Shown here in pieces: positions 33,285 to 44,532 of a DNA stretch of 64,000 nt. The stretch covers positions 2,652,001 to 2,716,000 of the forward strand of contig NC_064034.1 of assembly GCF_932526225.1 (NCBI RefSeq). Reading direction: 5' to 3'. This stretch comes from Nematostella vectensis (taxonomy: Eukaryota > Cnidaria > Anthozoa > Actiniaria > Edwardsiidae). Numbering within the stretch: position 1 is the stretch's first letter; each line of letters opens with the position of its first letter. The position numbers and the translations under genes are program-made. The notes beneath the pieces are model-generated. The model searched no databases and was not told where the DNA came from. It saw nothing but the letters and a program-made list of their open reading frames with translations.

Positions 33285-34375
33285 TGGTCGTGTGCTTGAG
33301 TGTCCGCTATACAGAGGTCCCATACCTTACTCATGTTCTTGGGTGTCCGTTATACAGAGGTTCCATATCTTACTCGTGTGCTTGAATCTCCGCTATACAA
33401 AGGGTCCCATCTTACTCGTGTGCTTGAGTGTCCACTACACAGATGTCCCATATCTTACTCGTGTGCTTGAATGTCCGCTATACAGAGGTCCCATCTTACT
33501 CGTGTGCTTGAGTGTCCACTATACAGAGGTCCCATATGTTACTCGTGTGCTTGTATGTCCGCTATACAGAGGTCACATCTTTCTCGTGTGCTTGAGTGTC
33601 CACTATACAGAGGTCCCATATGTTACTCGTGTGCTTGAATGTCCGCTATACAGAGGTCCCATCTTACTCGTGTGCCTGAGTGTCCGCTATACAGAGGTCC
33701 CATATGTTACTCGTGTGCTTGTATGTCCGCTATACAGAAGTCACATCTTACTCGTGTGCTTGAATGTCCGCTATACAGAGGTCCCATATGTTACTCGTGT
33801 GCTTGTATGTCTGCTATACCGAAGTCACATCTTACTCGTGTGCTTGAGTGTCCACTATACAGAGGTCCCATATGTTACTCGTGTGCTTGTATGTCCGCTA
33901 TACAGAGGTCCCATCTTACTCGTGTGCCTGAGTGTCCACTATACAGAGGTCCCATATGTTACTCGTGTGCTTGTATGTCCGCTATACAGAGCTTACTCGT
34001 GTGCTTGAGTGTCCACTATACAGATGTCCCATATGTTACTCGTGTGCTTGTATGTCCGCTATACAGAAGTCACATTTTTCTCGTGTGATTTGAGTGTCCA
34101 CTATACAGAGGTCCCATATGTTACTCGTGTGCTTGTATGTCCGCTATACAGAAGTCACATCTTTCTCGTGTGATTTGAGTGTCCACTATACAGAGGTCCC
34201 ATATGTTACTCGTGTGCTTGAATGTCCGCTATACAGAGGTCCCATCTTACTCGTGTGCCTGAGTGCCCGCTATATAGAGGTCCCATCTTACTCGTGTGCT
34301 TGAGTGTCCACTATACAGAGGTCACATCTTTCTCGTGTGCCTGAATGTCCGTTAATCAGAGGTTTTATCTTACTT
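33285..34375. repeat. Minisatellite, about 41-43-bp units in 84-bp dimers
   Basis: Units read TCGTGTGCTTGAGTGTCC, then (A/G)CTATACAGAGGTCCCAT, then ATGTTAC or CTTAC. Long and short units alternate, giving an 84-bp higher-order period (28 codons), so one frame stays open for over 200 codons. It is located just beyond the 3' ends of two convergent genes. Confidence 0.9.
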
Positions 34376-34390
34376 GTGTCTTCTGAGGTT

Positions 34391-37300
34391 TCACTGTAGT
34401 CTGTATACCATAAGTGCAGACTGTTCCCCAACTCCAAACACACAATTCTCAGAAACACCGTCTAGAGCGTAGCTAATGTTCGCTTCAGGCCCTGACCAGC
34501 ATTCACCATAAAACTGTATACCGAAGGTTTTGTATCTATGCAATATGTCATGAACAAAAATTAAATTCAAGATCATTTTCTGATTGCTTATCTATTCTTT
34601 TACCAATTTTCTGGTTTCTCACCCTTTATCATATGACGCTTGAGCGCAGGCGTTGATCGTGAGATTCACATTTTGCCAAATGATTTCTGGTCTCAAGTTA
34701 ACCAGCAGCTCGGGGAAAGGTCTTGTTTCTCCATTTAGGTCCTTGTAGCAGCCTATCGTTGAATCTACACAGAAACAAATATTTTTTTAAGTTGTAAATC
34801 ACAGTTGTACTTCCTTTTCATTTCGTCCGTTTGTTCCTTCCTTCACCCCCCCCCCCCCCCCCCATCCCCACCCCCGGCTCCCTTCTTACATTGAATGGTG
34901 TCGTGTCCTGTACAGTTTGCCCCTCCGCGCTGGGGTCTGGTGTCGTGTCCTGTACAGTTTGCCCCTCCGCGCTGGGGTCTGGTGTCGTGTCCTGTACAGT
35001 TTGCCCCTCCGCGCTGGGGTCTGGTGTCGTGTCCTGTACAGTTTGCCCCTCCGCGCTGGGGTCTGGTGTCGTGTCCTGTACAGTTTGCCCCTCCGCGCTG
35101 GGGTCTGGGGTTAGTGCAGGCCCGTTTTCGTTTGTGCTTCCCGTCCTCCCACAGTGACCACGAATTCCAAGTAGTCCAGCCTCCATCTAATAAATACAAC
35201 ATAGCGGGGACAAGCTGTCTCTTAGTATGGTTTAGAATCTTACAAGGGTTATATGAGAGAACTTCGTCTACCCCACACAAGGTTGTTTTTTTAGCTATGG
35301 CCACATAATGACCTTGTGTATTGGTCGCAAAACTGACGATTAAAACTGCGCCTTATTACAAAAAGAAGAAGGAAGAGAAGAAGAAGAAAACGTAAAAGAA
35401 AGAAAGGAAGAACAAGAAAAAGAAAAAAGAAGAAATGAAGATTATGCCAGTATGTTCTGTTCGTTGATCATGATGATGAAAATAACATCGTTATAATGAT
35501 GATTATATTTTTAGAGGGGATGATTTTAATATGTCAAACTAGTTTGATAATTATAAAATGGCCTGTTGCTTTTCGTATGGAAAAGCAACACCACTACCAC
35601 TGTGTTACGGTACTCACACGGCTGCCCTAAGGGAGGCGTAAAGTAAGGACGATGTTGATGACGAAATTGATGATGATCTTACTGATGATGATTTGATGAT
35701 TGATGATGATCTTACTGATCATCATCACCATGATGATCTTACTGATGATGATTATGACAATGATGAAGGCAATAATTATGATTATAATGAAATAATTACT
35801 ATTGAGAATAATTACTAACGTGATGATGATGGTGGTGATGATGATTATGATGGAGATGATGATGATGATGACGAAGATGGTGGTGGTAGTGAAGATGTAG
35901 ATGCATGATGATGATGATGTTGGTGGTGTTGAAGATGATGAAATCGTGATAATGTTGATAAGCTTACCCCTGTCACAGGGATACCCAGTCATGCACGGAA
36001 CACAGTCGAAGCAGCCATCGATAGTCATCCGGGGCTTGCAGGTGGCATTCGATGGACAAGACGACGAATAACACACATTATTCTATACAAATGAAAACAC
36101 TAATTATTCTAGTGCAAAGGAAAACACTCATTATTCTAGTATAAAACGGTAAACAGGCGCGTACACAGGGTGCACACCCCCCCCCCCCCCCCACCTTGAC
36201 GGCCAAAAAGTGGGTCATTTCTTATTAAGGAATTTTCAAATACTATGATTTTTCCATATGAAACCTATGACCACTGCGCACCCTCCCCCCCGCTCGTTAT
36301 TCTAGTATACAAAATAACCACTCATTATTCTAGTATACAAAAAAATCATTATTCTAGTATACAAAAATAAACACTCGTTATTTTAGTATACAAAATAAAC
36401 ACTTATCATTCTAGTTTACAAAAAAACACACTCATTATTCTAGTTAACAAAAAAACCACTCATTATTCTAGGATACAAAAAAAACACTCATTATTCTAGG
36501 ATACAAAAGTAAACACTCGTTATTTTAGTTTACAAAATAAACACTATTATTCTAGTATACAAAAATGACCACTCATTATTCTAGTATACAAAATTAACAC
36601 TCATTATTCTAGTATACAAAAATCAAGACTCATTATTCTAATATACAAAAATCAACACTCATATTCTAATATACAAAATAAACACTTATTAATTAACCCT
36701 ATTCAGACCGGGCTTTTGGGGGCTTCCTCTGACCGGAGGGGGCTCTTTCGGCCCCCATCCGTAACTTTTGAACCATTGGAGCTATTATGACCAAATTTTC
36801 AAAGATCATAATCAGTTTGTATTCAATAAGCGACCGATATTCTTACAAAAATTGTCTTTGTGACGTCACGATGACGTCACTTAAGTGAGCAGAAACGGGC
36901 AATATTTCTGTTTATTTTAGATATCTATTTCTGTATGCCTTTTTTCAATAAATGTTATTATCTTGAAGTTGATATATAATTTTAGTGACACTGTTTCTAT
37001 GACAACAATATATGATATTTGTGACGTCATTGATTGGCATGGTTCCCTTTAATATAGCATAAGTTTGCGAATGGACTCTTAATTTAAGTAATAATTTAAA
37101 TATCTTTCTATTACAATAGAGGAATATAAAAAGGATTTTGCCAAATTTAGATGTTAGTTTAAAAAAAAATCTGCGAGTTTTAGCTAATTATGTGACATTT
37201 GCATCCGCCATCTAGGATTTAATGAAAGTTAATTCTTTTAATCAATAAAAAATGGGTAGAAAAATCTAAAGCGTTTTGATAGTATTTAATCTTCGTTTCA

Positions 37301-38560
37301 AGTTAAATTAATAATTTCAGGTGGATATGAAATTTTATCTTTGCTATTTCTTGCTATTTTTGCTATTTCTACAAGCACTAATTCGGGAAGGTCAAAAATT
37401 GACAAAAACACCCCCCCCCCCCCCCCAGAATAGAGATGTAAATTTTTATTGCGTTTTTTCAAAACTTGGTATAAAACGTTTATATAACATGCATTTACGT
37501 TGAGCACGTCATATTAATAGTTGATCTTAACGACTTAAAGCGTTTTGCCTAATTTTTATTAGGCCTATGTCTCAAAACTTGGTTGATATGGTTACCAGGG
37601 TACACATATCAAAATTTTGTTTACACCAAACTGATCCCAGATAAATTTTAGGAAAAGCCATCAAATTTCAATGCTCTAGCCCTACTAGTTCAAACATTTT
37701 TACAGATCAAAGGTGCTGGGGGCCTCAAAGATACAAAAAAACACAAAGTATTTTATTATAACGAGCGTTGTTAATATAATGAATTTTGTCTAGCATTGCT
37801 ATATCTGTTACCTCAACGGGATGGTACTCATAATGAGAATTCGGCACCAAATCATTCGGGTGGGTCACGTGTTCTGAGGAGCAGAGCTGACATTCGTGCT
37901 TCCCCGTCGCCGACAGCGGTCCGATGTTAATCGATAAGCAGTCGGGCTCGTTGTAACACATCACGTGACAGTCATCCGAGTCCACCACAGCAGCCGTCTT
38001 GATCACGTGATTGTTGAAGATGAAGGCTTTTCTTATCTCGCGAAATTTAACGAAACGACAGTTTTCTTGGCCTTGGGAGTTATAGATAGAGGAGAAGTAC
38101 TTTTAAAATTCGCAAATAATAATTCTTCTTATTTTTGGCTATGTTATCTGGTTTTCATGTCTTTCGCAATTGTAATACTTTTACCCTGACATTTCAGTCT
38201 TTCTTGGCCGAGAGGCCGGACGTTTTATTAAAAAGCCTCTAGACCTAGCACGAAGGGCGCGATTTTCCAAATTCTCACCAAAATTGATATAAAATAGCCC
38301 ATTTTGAGGCTTTGAAATTTGGATAAATATTTAATAAATTAAGAATTGCTCTGTTAGTACGATTCTTAGACAATTGTGAAAAACATTTCATACTTCCATC
38401 GAAATAATTTGAATGAAGTTTAAAGAAAGTTTAAAGAAAAAAATCATTTAAATAAAGATTTCAAACAAGAAATACGATGATAACGGCAGACATTACCTAA
38501 ACTTCCAAGTGTACCGAAAAAGAATGTAGAAAAGGTGACCCAGATAAGTGCAGACGCCAT
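34391..38560 (-). CDS. Secreted modular protein: signal peptide, PAN/apple, EGF, expanded TSP1, GCYKD/GECWSG domain
   Basis: Six exons with fully consistent phases give a 340-residue protein: 38560-38497 (MASALIWVTFSTFFFGTLGS, signal peptide), 38071-37812 (CRFVKF, NHVIKTAAVVDSDDCHVMCY, CQLC; PAN/apple), 36082-35968 (NNVCYSSSCPSNATC...GYPC; EGF-like), 35186-34890 (GGWTTWNSWSLWEDGKHKRK; TSP type 1), 34764-34623 (TIGCYKDLNGETRPFPELLV) and 34535-34391 (YKTFGIQFYGECWSGPEANI...DGVSENC, stop TGA). The last two exons form a domain seen in many anthozoan extracellular proteins; its Cys-rich form is WSC-like. The TSP1 exon holds five tandem copies of RPQRGGANCTGHDT. Module phases of 1 at several borders favour exon shuffling. 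It is probably an extracellular matrix or recognition protein; the exact role is unknown. Confidence 0.82.
34890..35186 (-). CDS. TSP1 exon with five-copy coding minisatellite
   Basis: After GGWTTWNSWSLWEDGKHKRK and RACTNP, the 14-residue segment RPQRGGANCTGHDT is repeated five times by a 42-bp, nearly identical tandem repeat, then IQ and a phase-1 donor (T|GTAAGA). A normal TSP1 module has one such segment. The frame and both splice sites (AG|AT, T|GT) are intact. Confidence 0.85.
35640..35955. repeat. GAT/GATGAT-rich microsatellite in intron
   Basis: Imperfect (GAT)n and (GATGATGTTGAT)-like runs lie between the EGF and TSP1 exons of the minus-strand secreted protein. No coding role. Confidence 0.75.
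36090..36690. repeat. Degenerate tandem repeat (ACTCATTATTCTAGTATACA)
   Basis: About 18-20 units of 22-26 bases with the core CATTATTCTAGTATACAAAA fill most of the start of the intron upstream of the EGF exon. They are interrupted at about 36155-36290 by a short interspersed repeat with a C run. Confidence 0.8.
36155..36290 (+). repeat. Short interspersed repeat with C-rich core, copy 2
   Basis: Starts CAGGCGCGTACACAGGGTG and corresponds to 23137-23260. It interrupts the tandem repeat 36090-36690, so it inserted after the array formed. Confidence 0.5.
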
Positions 38561-39145
38561 CAAAACGGATCAAAGAGATTTTGTAGCTTTTCGAAGTTGC
38601 CGTCAGGGCAAATAATTTCTTTCTATGGGGAATTAGATCCGATAAGTGCACACGTTATTCACGACAGAGACCTTTGTAAGGATTTAATTATTAATTTTGG
38701 AATCCTTTTAAGACTGCGAAATATCTACGTATCAATAAGGATGGTCAAGGGGGAGTTTTACCCCTAATGAGATAGTGCCTTCTGTTTGAAGAAATATGTC
38801 ACAGGAAGAATCTTAACACCGCCTTAACTAAACAAAAAGAACATTTCGATACCAATTTTTAGTTAAGTGAACTATGCTATACACAACACCAATTCCACTT
38901 AGTTAGCGCGTGATTAAAATATATTTTGTTGTTCTAACACTGAATACGACTTTAATTTAAAGCGCACTTTGTAGCGCAAGCAAGGACCAAACTGGCACAT
39001 CAATGATTTGTCCCTTTAATCGATATGTGTCTGCTTATAATTATAGTAGTCATAATCATAGAGTATATTTTTATTTTATAAATTACATATTATAGTATTT
39101 TCATTGAAACATAGAAGAGTCAATTCTCCATTGGAATGTTAACCT

Positions 39146-39404
39146 TTATTGTTATTGTTATTGTTATTGTTATTGTTATTGTTATTGTTATTGTTATTGT
39201 TATTGTTATTGTTATTGTTATTGTTATTGTTATTGTTATTGTTATTGTTATTGTTATTGTTATTGTTATTGTTATTGTTATTGTTATTGTTATTGTTATT
39301 GTTATTGTTATTGTTATTGTTATTGTTATTGTTATTGTTATTGTTATTGTTATTGTTATTGTTATTGTTATTGTTATTGTTATTGTTATTGTTATTGTTA
39401 TTGT
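39146..39404. repeat. Perfect hexanucleotide microsatellite (TTATTG)n, about 43 copies
   Basis: About 259 bases of uninterrupted TTATTG. All long frames across it are artefacts. The purity indicates recent expansion or assembly collapse/expansion. Confidence 0.97.
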
Positions 39405-39720
39405 GTACACTAGCAATTTTGTCGCGCCACACAGCTTTACAAGAAGTCGAGAGATGAAAAATGCATGTAGCCGTAACCTATTTGAGAAAGCAATTCACAA
39501 TGCTTTATTTCCTTTCATTCACACACGTGTAACTACAACTATGTGTTGATGTGTTTACTGGGTATTACTCTTGTGTTTTACCCCAAGGTAGTCGATTTCT
39601 CGCGAATGAACCCCTTCCGGTATGGCCCCAAGACTTGATGTCATTCCATTCACGAGGGCGCATCCCTACATGTGCGGCGATGTAGATATGACCACACGCC
39701 GTAAGAGTACCATAAGCCTC

Positions 39721-39949
39721 CCCATTTGGCTCACCAGGCGCCCATTTGGCTCACCAGGCGCCCATTTGGCTCACCAGGCGCCCATTTGGCTCACCAGGCG
39801 CCCATTTGGCTCACCAGGCGCCCATTTGGCTCACCAGGCGCCCATTTGGCTCACCAGGCGCCCATTTGGCTCACCAGGCGCCCATTTGGCTCACCAGGCG
39901 CCCATTTGGCTCACCAGGCGCCCATTTGGCTCACCAGGCGCCCATTTGG
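39721..39949. repeat. Perfect 20-bp minisatellite, 11.5 copies
   Basis: The unit CCCATTTGGCTCACCAGGCG is repeated eleven times without a single difference, plus a nine-base partial copy. Each junction creates GGCGCC. Confidence 0.97.
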
Positions 39950-40298
39950 TGAAGAAAGGAACGGAGCCGTCAGACCAGTAAAACGGGCTGCCTCGTGCAT
40001 TTCTACGCAATCCGATCCACTTGGTGTCATTGGTGCGCTCTTTCGGGCAGTTGGTAAACTAACTCGTTCTCCTGTTCGCTAGAAATCTTCCCGAGACCAC
40101 CACCGCGTCTGGCACAGGTAGCCTGAGCATCTGACCTTGCTTGGCAATGGGGTAGGCCTTGTAGCAGGAGTGTTGTGATTTATTCCATTCATTGATGCAG
40201 ATTGGCACTTCATAATTAATAAAGAAAAACAAAATAATCAGATGCATACTGCAGATCAACTCGAAACTCCAAGAATTGGAAATGAGATGTAAGACAGC

Positions 40299-40369
40299 GT
40301 ATACCATTGGAAATATTTATGGAAAGCTTAAACTGTTTAAGCTTTCCATTAATATTTCCAATGGTATAC
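40299..40369. repeat. Near-perfect 71-base palindrome, 35-base arms
   Basis: Arms starting GTATACCATTGGAAATATT are inverted copies with one mismatch and a one-base centre (T40334). It would extrude as a long cruciform or snap back in RNA. Confidence 0.9.
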
Positions 40370-41151
40370 GATGGAATGCGATAGTATACGTATCATGCGC
40401 TAGCTCCCCCGTCCGCCATAAGGAAGTTTCGTTGCTGATGTCTTGTCGTAAGACGTCACTTGCATAATGGAAGTGATAAAGGAGGCTCGAAAAAGTTATT
40501 CATTGTTTTGATCATGTTTTTTTTGGTCAAGGGAGCAGTCATTAATTATATGGAGGGGGGGCTGGCAAATATGTAGGGGGGGTCACATTTTTGGGGGTGC
40601 CGAATTTCAGTTTAGTTTTAATATAATACTGAGCAAGAGAGTCATTTTTTTTAAATATTAATTTTATTCAGTTCACAATATTTCCTACTATTGTATAGCT
40701 AGTCCGATATTGTTCAGGTACCAATTTTCTCTTTATATAAATAAATTTTGAGAATCCCTTTCATGGTTGACAGACAAAGCTGCCCGTTCTAATCAGTTTA
40801 ACAAAATAAATACTTTAAAATGTTGCAAAACCTAGACTCAAATGTCTTTGTTAAAATTGTAGACGACGTAGTCGTTTTCTATCGACACCGGTATTCAATA
40901 GGACAAAATCGCAAATTTTTGGGCCTCCGGTTAGGGGTGATAGTTATCCAGGTGTTCTAACCATGGCGTATATGGTGAATGGGAAGATTTAAGGGGGTAG
41001 GGGAGGTATAGACCGAAAACAAAAAGGCTGATAAGGCAGGCCCGTACCCATGTTGTTTGTTATTTTGTACACAAATGACAAAAAAAATATCTATCTCTAT
41101 AACTTCAAACTTTTTTTTCACTTATTTAGGTAAGGGCACGTAAATATTAGT

Positions 41152-41363
41152 AGAGGGGGCGTAAGGGGGTGCGAAAAACTCAAAATCGCACAGAAACCGC
41201 ACAGAAAAACGCCAAAAACCGCAAGATCGTCGAAATAAGTCAATAACCGTAAACCGCGCAGCCTAATGAAACCTCAATACCGCGGAATAAAATATGAAAT
41301 AACCGACAAACCGAGCCAGATTTAAGGCAAAACCGCATCAACGCAAACCCTTACGCCCCCTCT
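41152..41363. mobile_element. MITE, 212 bp, 16-bp TIR AGAGGGGGCGTAAGGG, TSD TAGT
   Basis: Perfect 16-bp terminal inverted repeats (41152-41167 and 41348-41363) flanked on both sides by TAGT. The interior is rich in AACCGCA words. No coding capacity. A related sequence with TTACGCC next to C runs occurs near 27765-27790. Confidence 0.8.
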
Positions 41364-42136
41364 TAGTAGAAACTGGTTCAAGACACTTTAAGACGTCTAT
41401 GACATTTAAGATGTCTATGAATAAACCGTTTCAGCGAACCTTAACCCTAATTTTACTCATTATATAACATAACCAGAAAAAGGTGCCTCTTTGCCCAAGG
41501 TAAAAAGGTTATGGCATCGGCTGCAATTTACCTTTTGAGATCCTTTACCTCTGCTCTTATCAAATGCATCAAGCTTTTGAGGCCCTCCATCTCTAATGGT
41601 AAAAGAAAAGAGAAACAAAACAATTAAACTAGAAAGAAAAAGAACAGCGAAATAACTGGACTTAACTGGACTGGACTTGACTGGAAATAACTCAGACCCC
41701 TACCCAGGATTTTTCTTAGAGGAGGGGGGTGGGGGCGAATCGTCGTCGGATTTGGTTGCAAAAAAGTCTGACTTATGTATTGATGACATACCAGCGTGAT
41801 CTAGCTTATGCTCAATAGTTTTGTCGACAAATAGCACGTCTATTACCCATATTGAGAACCGAAAATGGACTTTCGGTCGTTGTGGGGACTGGGGGGGGGG
41901 GAGCATTCGCACCCCCTATACCCCCCTGTGTCCGGGCCTGCTTATAGATTAGTTAAACGTTTCTGTACTTCCTTGCATTTTTACATTTCAATGTCCCCTA
42001 AACATAAAGACAGACCGAAATAGATAAAATATATCAGGATATAGAATCGCCTTGTCTCCTCATGAAAGATTTAACAATAAGAATCTTGTGAGCCTAAATG
42101 CAAAATGTGTGAATTATCTACCAAAATATCCGCAAT

Positions 42137-42459
42137 TGTACTGAGCGGAAACGAGCGCTGAGCGTAACGAGCGCGAGCTGGAAGCGGACGAGCGCGCGTC
42201 GTTACGCTCAGCGCTCGTTTCCGAAATCTCAGCCGTGTGTCCATCCTCGGGGACCCAGGGCGTACTGAGCGAAAACGAGCTCTGAGCGTAACGAGCGCGA
42301 GCCGAAAGCGGACGAGCGCGCCGCGGGGGAGGAAGGAGAAAAGAAAGGAAGAAAAAAACGTCTTTTCCCCTCTCTTCATTCTCCCTCTTTCTCACCCCGC
42401 GGCGCTCGTCTGGCGTTATGCTTGTTTACTATAAGTACGCCCTGGGTCCCCGAGGATGG
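42137..42459. repeat. GC-rich inverted-repeat block
   Basis: A perfect 26-bp inverted pair at 42241-42266 (CCATCCTCGGGGACCCAGGG...) and 42434-42459 encloses GAGCG-rich sequence. A second pair (GAAACGAGCGCTGAGCGTAA near 42147 and its inverse near 42199-42221) and a direct repeat of ACTGAGCG.AAACGAGC overlap it. It is probably nested copies of one GC-rich non-autonomous element. Confidence 0.7.
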
Positions 42460-42569
42460 GTATTTCGAGATATATATCCAGTGCTGGATCTCCTGAGTCA
42501 GAGAAATAATAAGGCGAGCAGAATGTGTGTTTTATTCAACAATACAGGTAAACGTGAAAAATCTTGTTT

Positions 42570-43125
42570 TTTACAAACGCTAGCCTGGGAAAGGGGAAAA
42601 TTCAAAGAGCTCCTTCCAGTTCTATCAAGCAAAAGCCTATCACCCCGCACAAGAGGGAAGGTTTACAGCAGCTGCGTCAGGAGTGCCATGCTCTATGCTG
42701 GGGAATGTTGGGCTCCTAAGAGCGGTGACCTAGCAAGGCTGCAGAGAAGCGAACGTGCAATGCTTAGATGGATGTGCGCACTGAAACCCGAAGATGACAC
42801 AAGTTTGAGCACCATTCGGGACAGGCTCGGGATCGAAAGCTTGGAACTGACTCTCCGGAAAGCTCGCCTCCGGTGGTTCGGGCATGTGGAGAGGGCACAG
42901 GCACCAAATCCTGTGTCCTCCATCAGAGACTTCGAGCCGGGGGGGGGGGGGGGGGGGGTAGCGAAGGAAGAGGGGCAGACCCAGAAAGCTTAGCGATCTA
43001 AAAACGGCTGGCCTGAAGGCAAGCGTGGCATCCAACCGTAAAGCATGGAGAGATGCTGTAAAGAACCTGCGCGACCCCGATGTGAACCTCCATGCGGCGT
43101 CACACCTGCCAATAGGTGGACACTG
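42570..43125 (+). pseudogene. Retrotransposon fragment: C-terminal end of a reverse transcriptase ORF
   Basis: Frame one reads LAWERGKFKELLPVLSSKS, SPRTRGKVYSSCVRSAMLYA, GECWAPKSGDLARLQRSERA, MLRWMCALK and LRKARLRWFGHVERAQ. This is the post-RT region typical of many animal non-LTR elements. A run of 20 G at about 42940 shifts the frame; the rest (DLKTAGLKASVASNRKAWRD, AASHLPIGGH-stop) continues in another frame to about 43125. The RT catalytic part is absent. Confidence 0.8.
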
Positions 43126-44460
43126 ACGTAAATGGATAGTGAGTAGCCTGTGATTGGCTTGTGGGGGCTCTGTGTCTCCTGGGAGACCACCCTTGATCCA
43201 CTTCACACCGAGCTAAGTCTTGGTTCAGAGGCGCGTAATAATGATTTGATAAGGTGCGGCCTCTCAAAAAGTTGTTTCAAAAACCATATATTTGGCGATT
43301 TTGTCCGATTTTTGGCGGTCTTAAAAGAGGAGGGGCATGCGGTCACGCTTAGCCATGTGTCTACTTCACATTCGGCGAACCACAGGGACTCTGAGTACGT
43401 ATCATTTCTAAAAAAAATGTAAATGGAAGTCAAATCGAGCATCAGATCTAGACAAGATCGCGCAACCTGTCTCGATACCTACCCAACTACCCTCGCGCGG
43501 CATCAATTGCCGTATCATGTCTTTATTTTACTGTAAAATTCTGACTAAAACCACATCAGAATAGCATCCAAAATGCCCGTTTACTACATGAGAATTAGCT
43601 AATGATATTTGTTATAAAGAATTATACCTTAAATGTTCTTAGTTCTACCCTAAAACTCTCCCATCTTTTCTTGGTTTATACCGGTTCAGTTACAACGAGC
43701 CTATTTTAGAGCCTTTTTTGGATTTATTATTATTTATATTACTATTCTTGGGATTTAGTGTAATCGGTAAATGTACAACAGGGCGCCTATGGCCCACAAC
43801 CGGGGACGAGCATCATCTCCCAATATCATCCGCAATCGATCAAAAAACCCTTTCACCAATCATGAGATAAGATTCCACAAAATAACTAGAGATTGCGTCT
43901 CCGTTTAAAATCTGCCAATCAATTTTCGCACTGAAAAATAATATTTATTTTTCTGAATGACTTCGAATAAAAAGATATCAAGTTTCACACGCGAGAAAAA
44001 TAAAGTTTTCTTCCGGGTGAAATTGAATTTCTCATTAAATATTCTAAAGACAGAACAGGATAACGGAAATGTAACTTCTTTAGCCTTAATTAGAAAGAAG
44101 TCATTTTGTCATCGTTTTAATTGCTCTGTTTTTAGTTTTTGGTTTATTATCGAATGACGCGACCCTGTTAAAATTAAAGATATTAACAAAGCCCCAATCA
44201 GTGAAGCACCCTAGCAACTAAAGAGCAATTTGAATCCATTAAATAGACCGCGGTTACTTAACGGCGCTGTGTGCGGTTGAAGAAGAGGAAAATTGACAAC
44301 AGCCCAGCTGCTGCCACTGATCGCCATGACAACAAGGTCGTTTGACAAATTTACAACGAGAATAATGGAAGACTGACTCATCTTGGTAAATATTGTAGTC
44401 TCAATGCACCTGAGTATACAGAATGAGCAAAAGTTTGCTTCCGTTGATTTCGGTTTTTCA
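43126..44460. other. Upstream region of the ankyrin gene
   Basis: No gene was recognised. Near 44443-44461 the sequence GTTGATTTCGGTTTTTCAG looks like a splice acceptor, so the exon of the ankyrin gene may begin at 44462 and its promoter and 5' UTR exon may lie further left. Confidence 0.4.
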
Positions 44461-44532
44461 GAAACTTGTTTCTACCAATGTTCGCGTACAGTAGTGAAGG
44501 TCTTCCTTTTGACTAAACGAACTAGAGGACAA

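Larger units (their letters stand above)
38561..42240. other. Repeat-rich divergent intergenic region
   Basis: Lies between the minus-strand secreted protein and the plus-strand ankyrin gene. It includes a TTATTG hexamer array, a 20-bp minisatellite, a 71-base palindrome and a 212-bp MITE, listed separately. A minus-strand stretch at 40080-40210 (CINEWNKSQHSCYKAYPIAK) is open, but nothing supports it as an exon. Confidence 0.5.

Noticed and set aside
33285-34375. CRISPR-like array
   Set aside because: There are no unique spacers between repeats; it is a tandem minisatellite in a eukaryotic genome.
34831-35308. Plus-strand frames rich in VSCPVQFAPPRWGL
   Set aside because: They are antisense shadows of the coding minisatellite in the TSP1 exon.
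39120-39457. Poly-Leu, poly-Asn, Thr-Ile and Val-Ile frames
   Set aside because: They are produced by the pure TTATTG microsatellite in all frames.
39622-40082. Repeat protein with GSPGAHLAHQAPIWLTRRPF units
   Set aside because: It is the translation of the perfect 20-bp minisatellite, and the flanks show no coding features.
40059-40307. Minus-strand frame CINEWNKSQHSCYKAYPIAK
   Set aside because: Open and not obviously repetitive, but without splice support, domain match or neighbouring exons; left unannotated.
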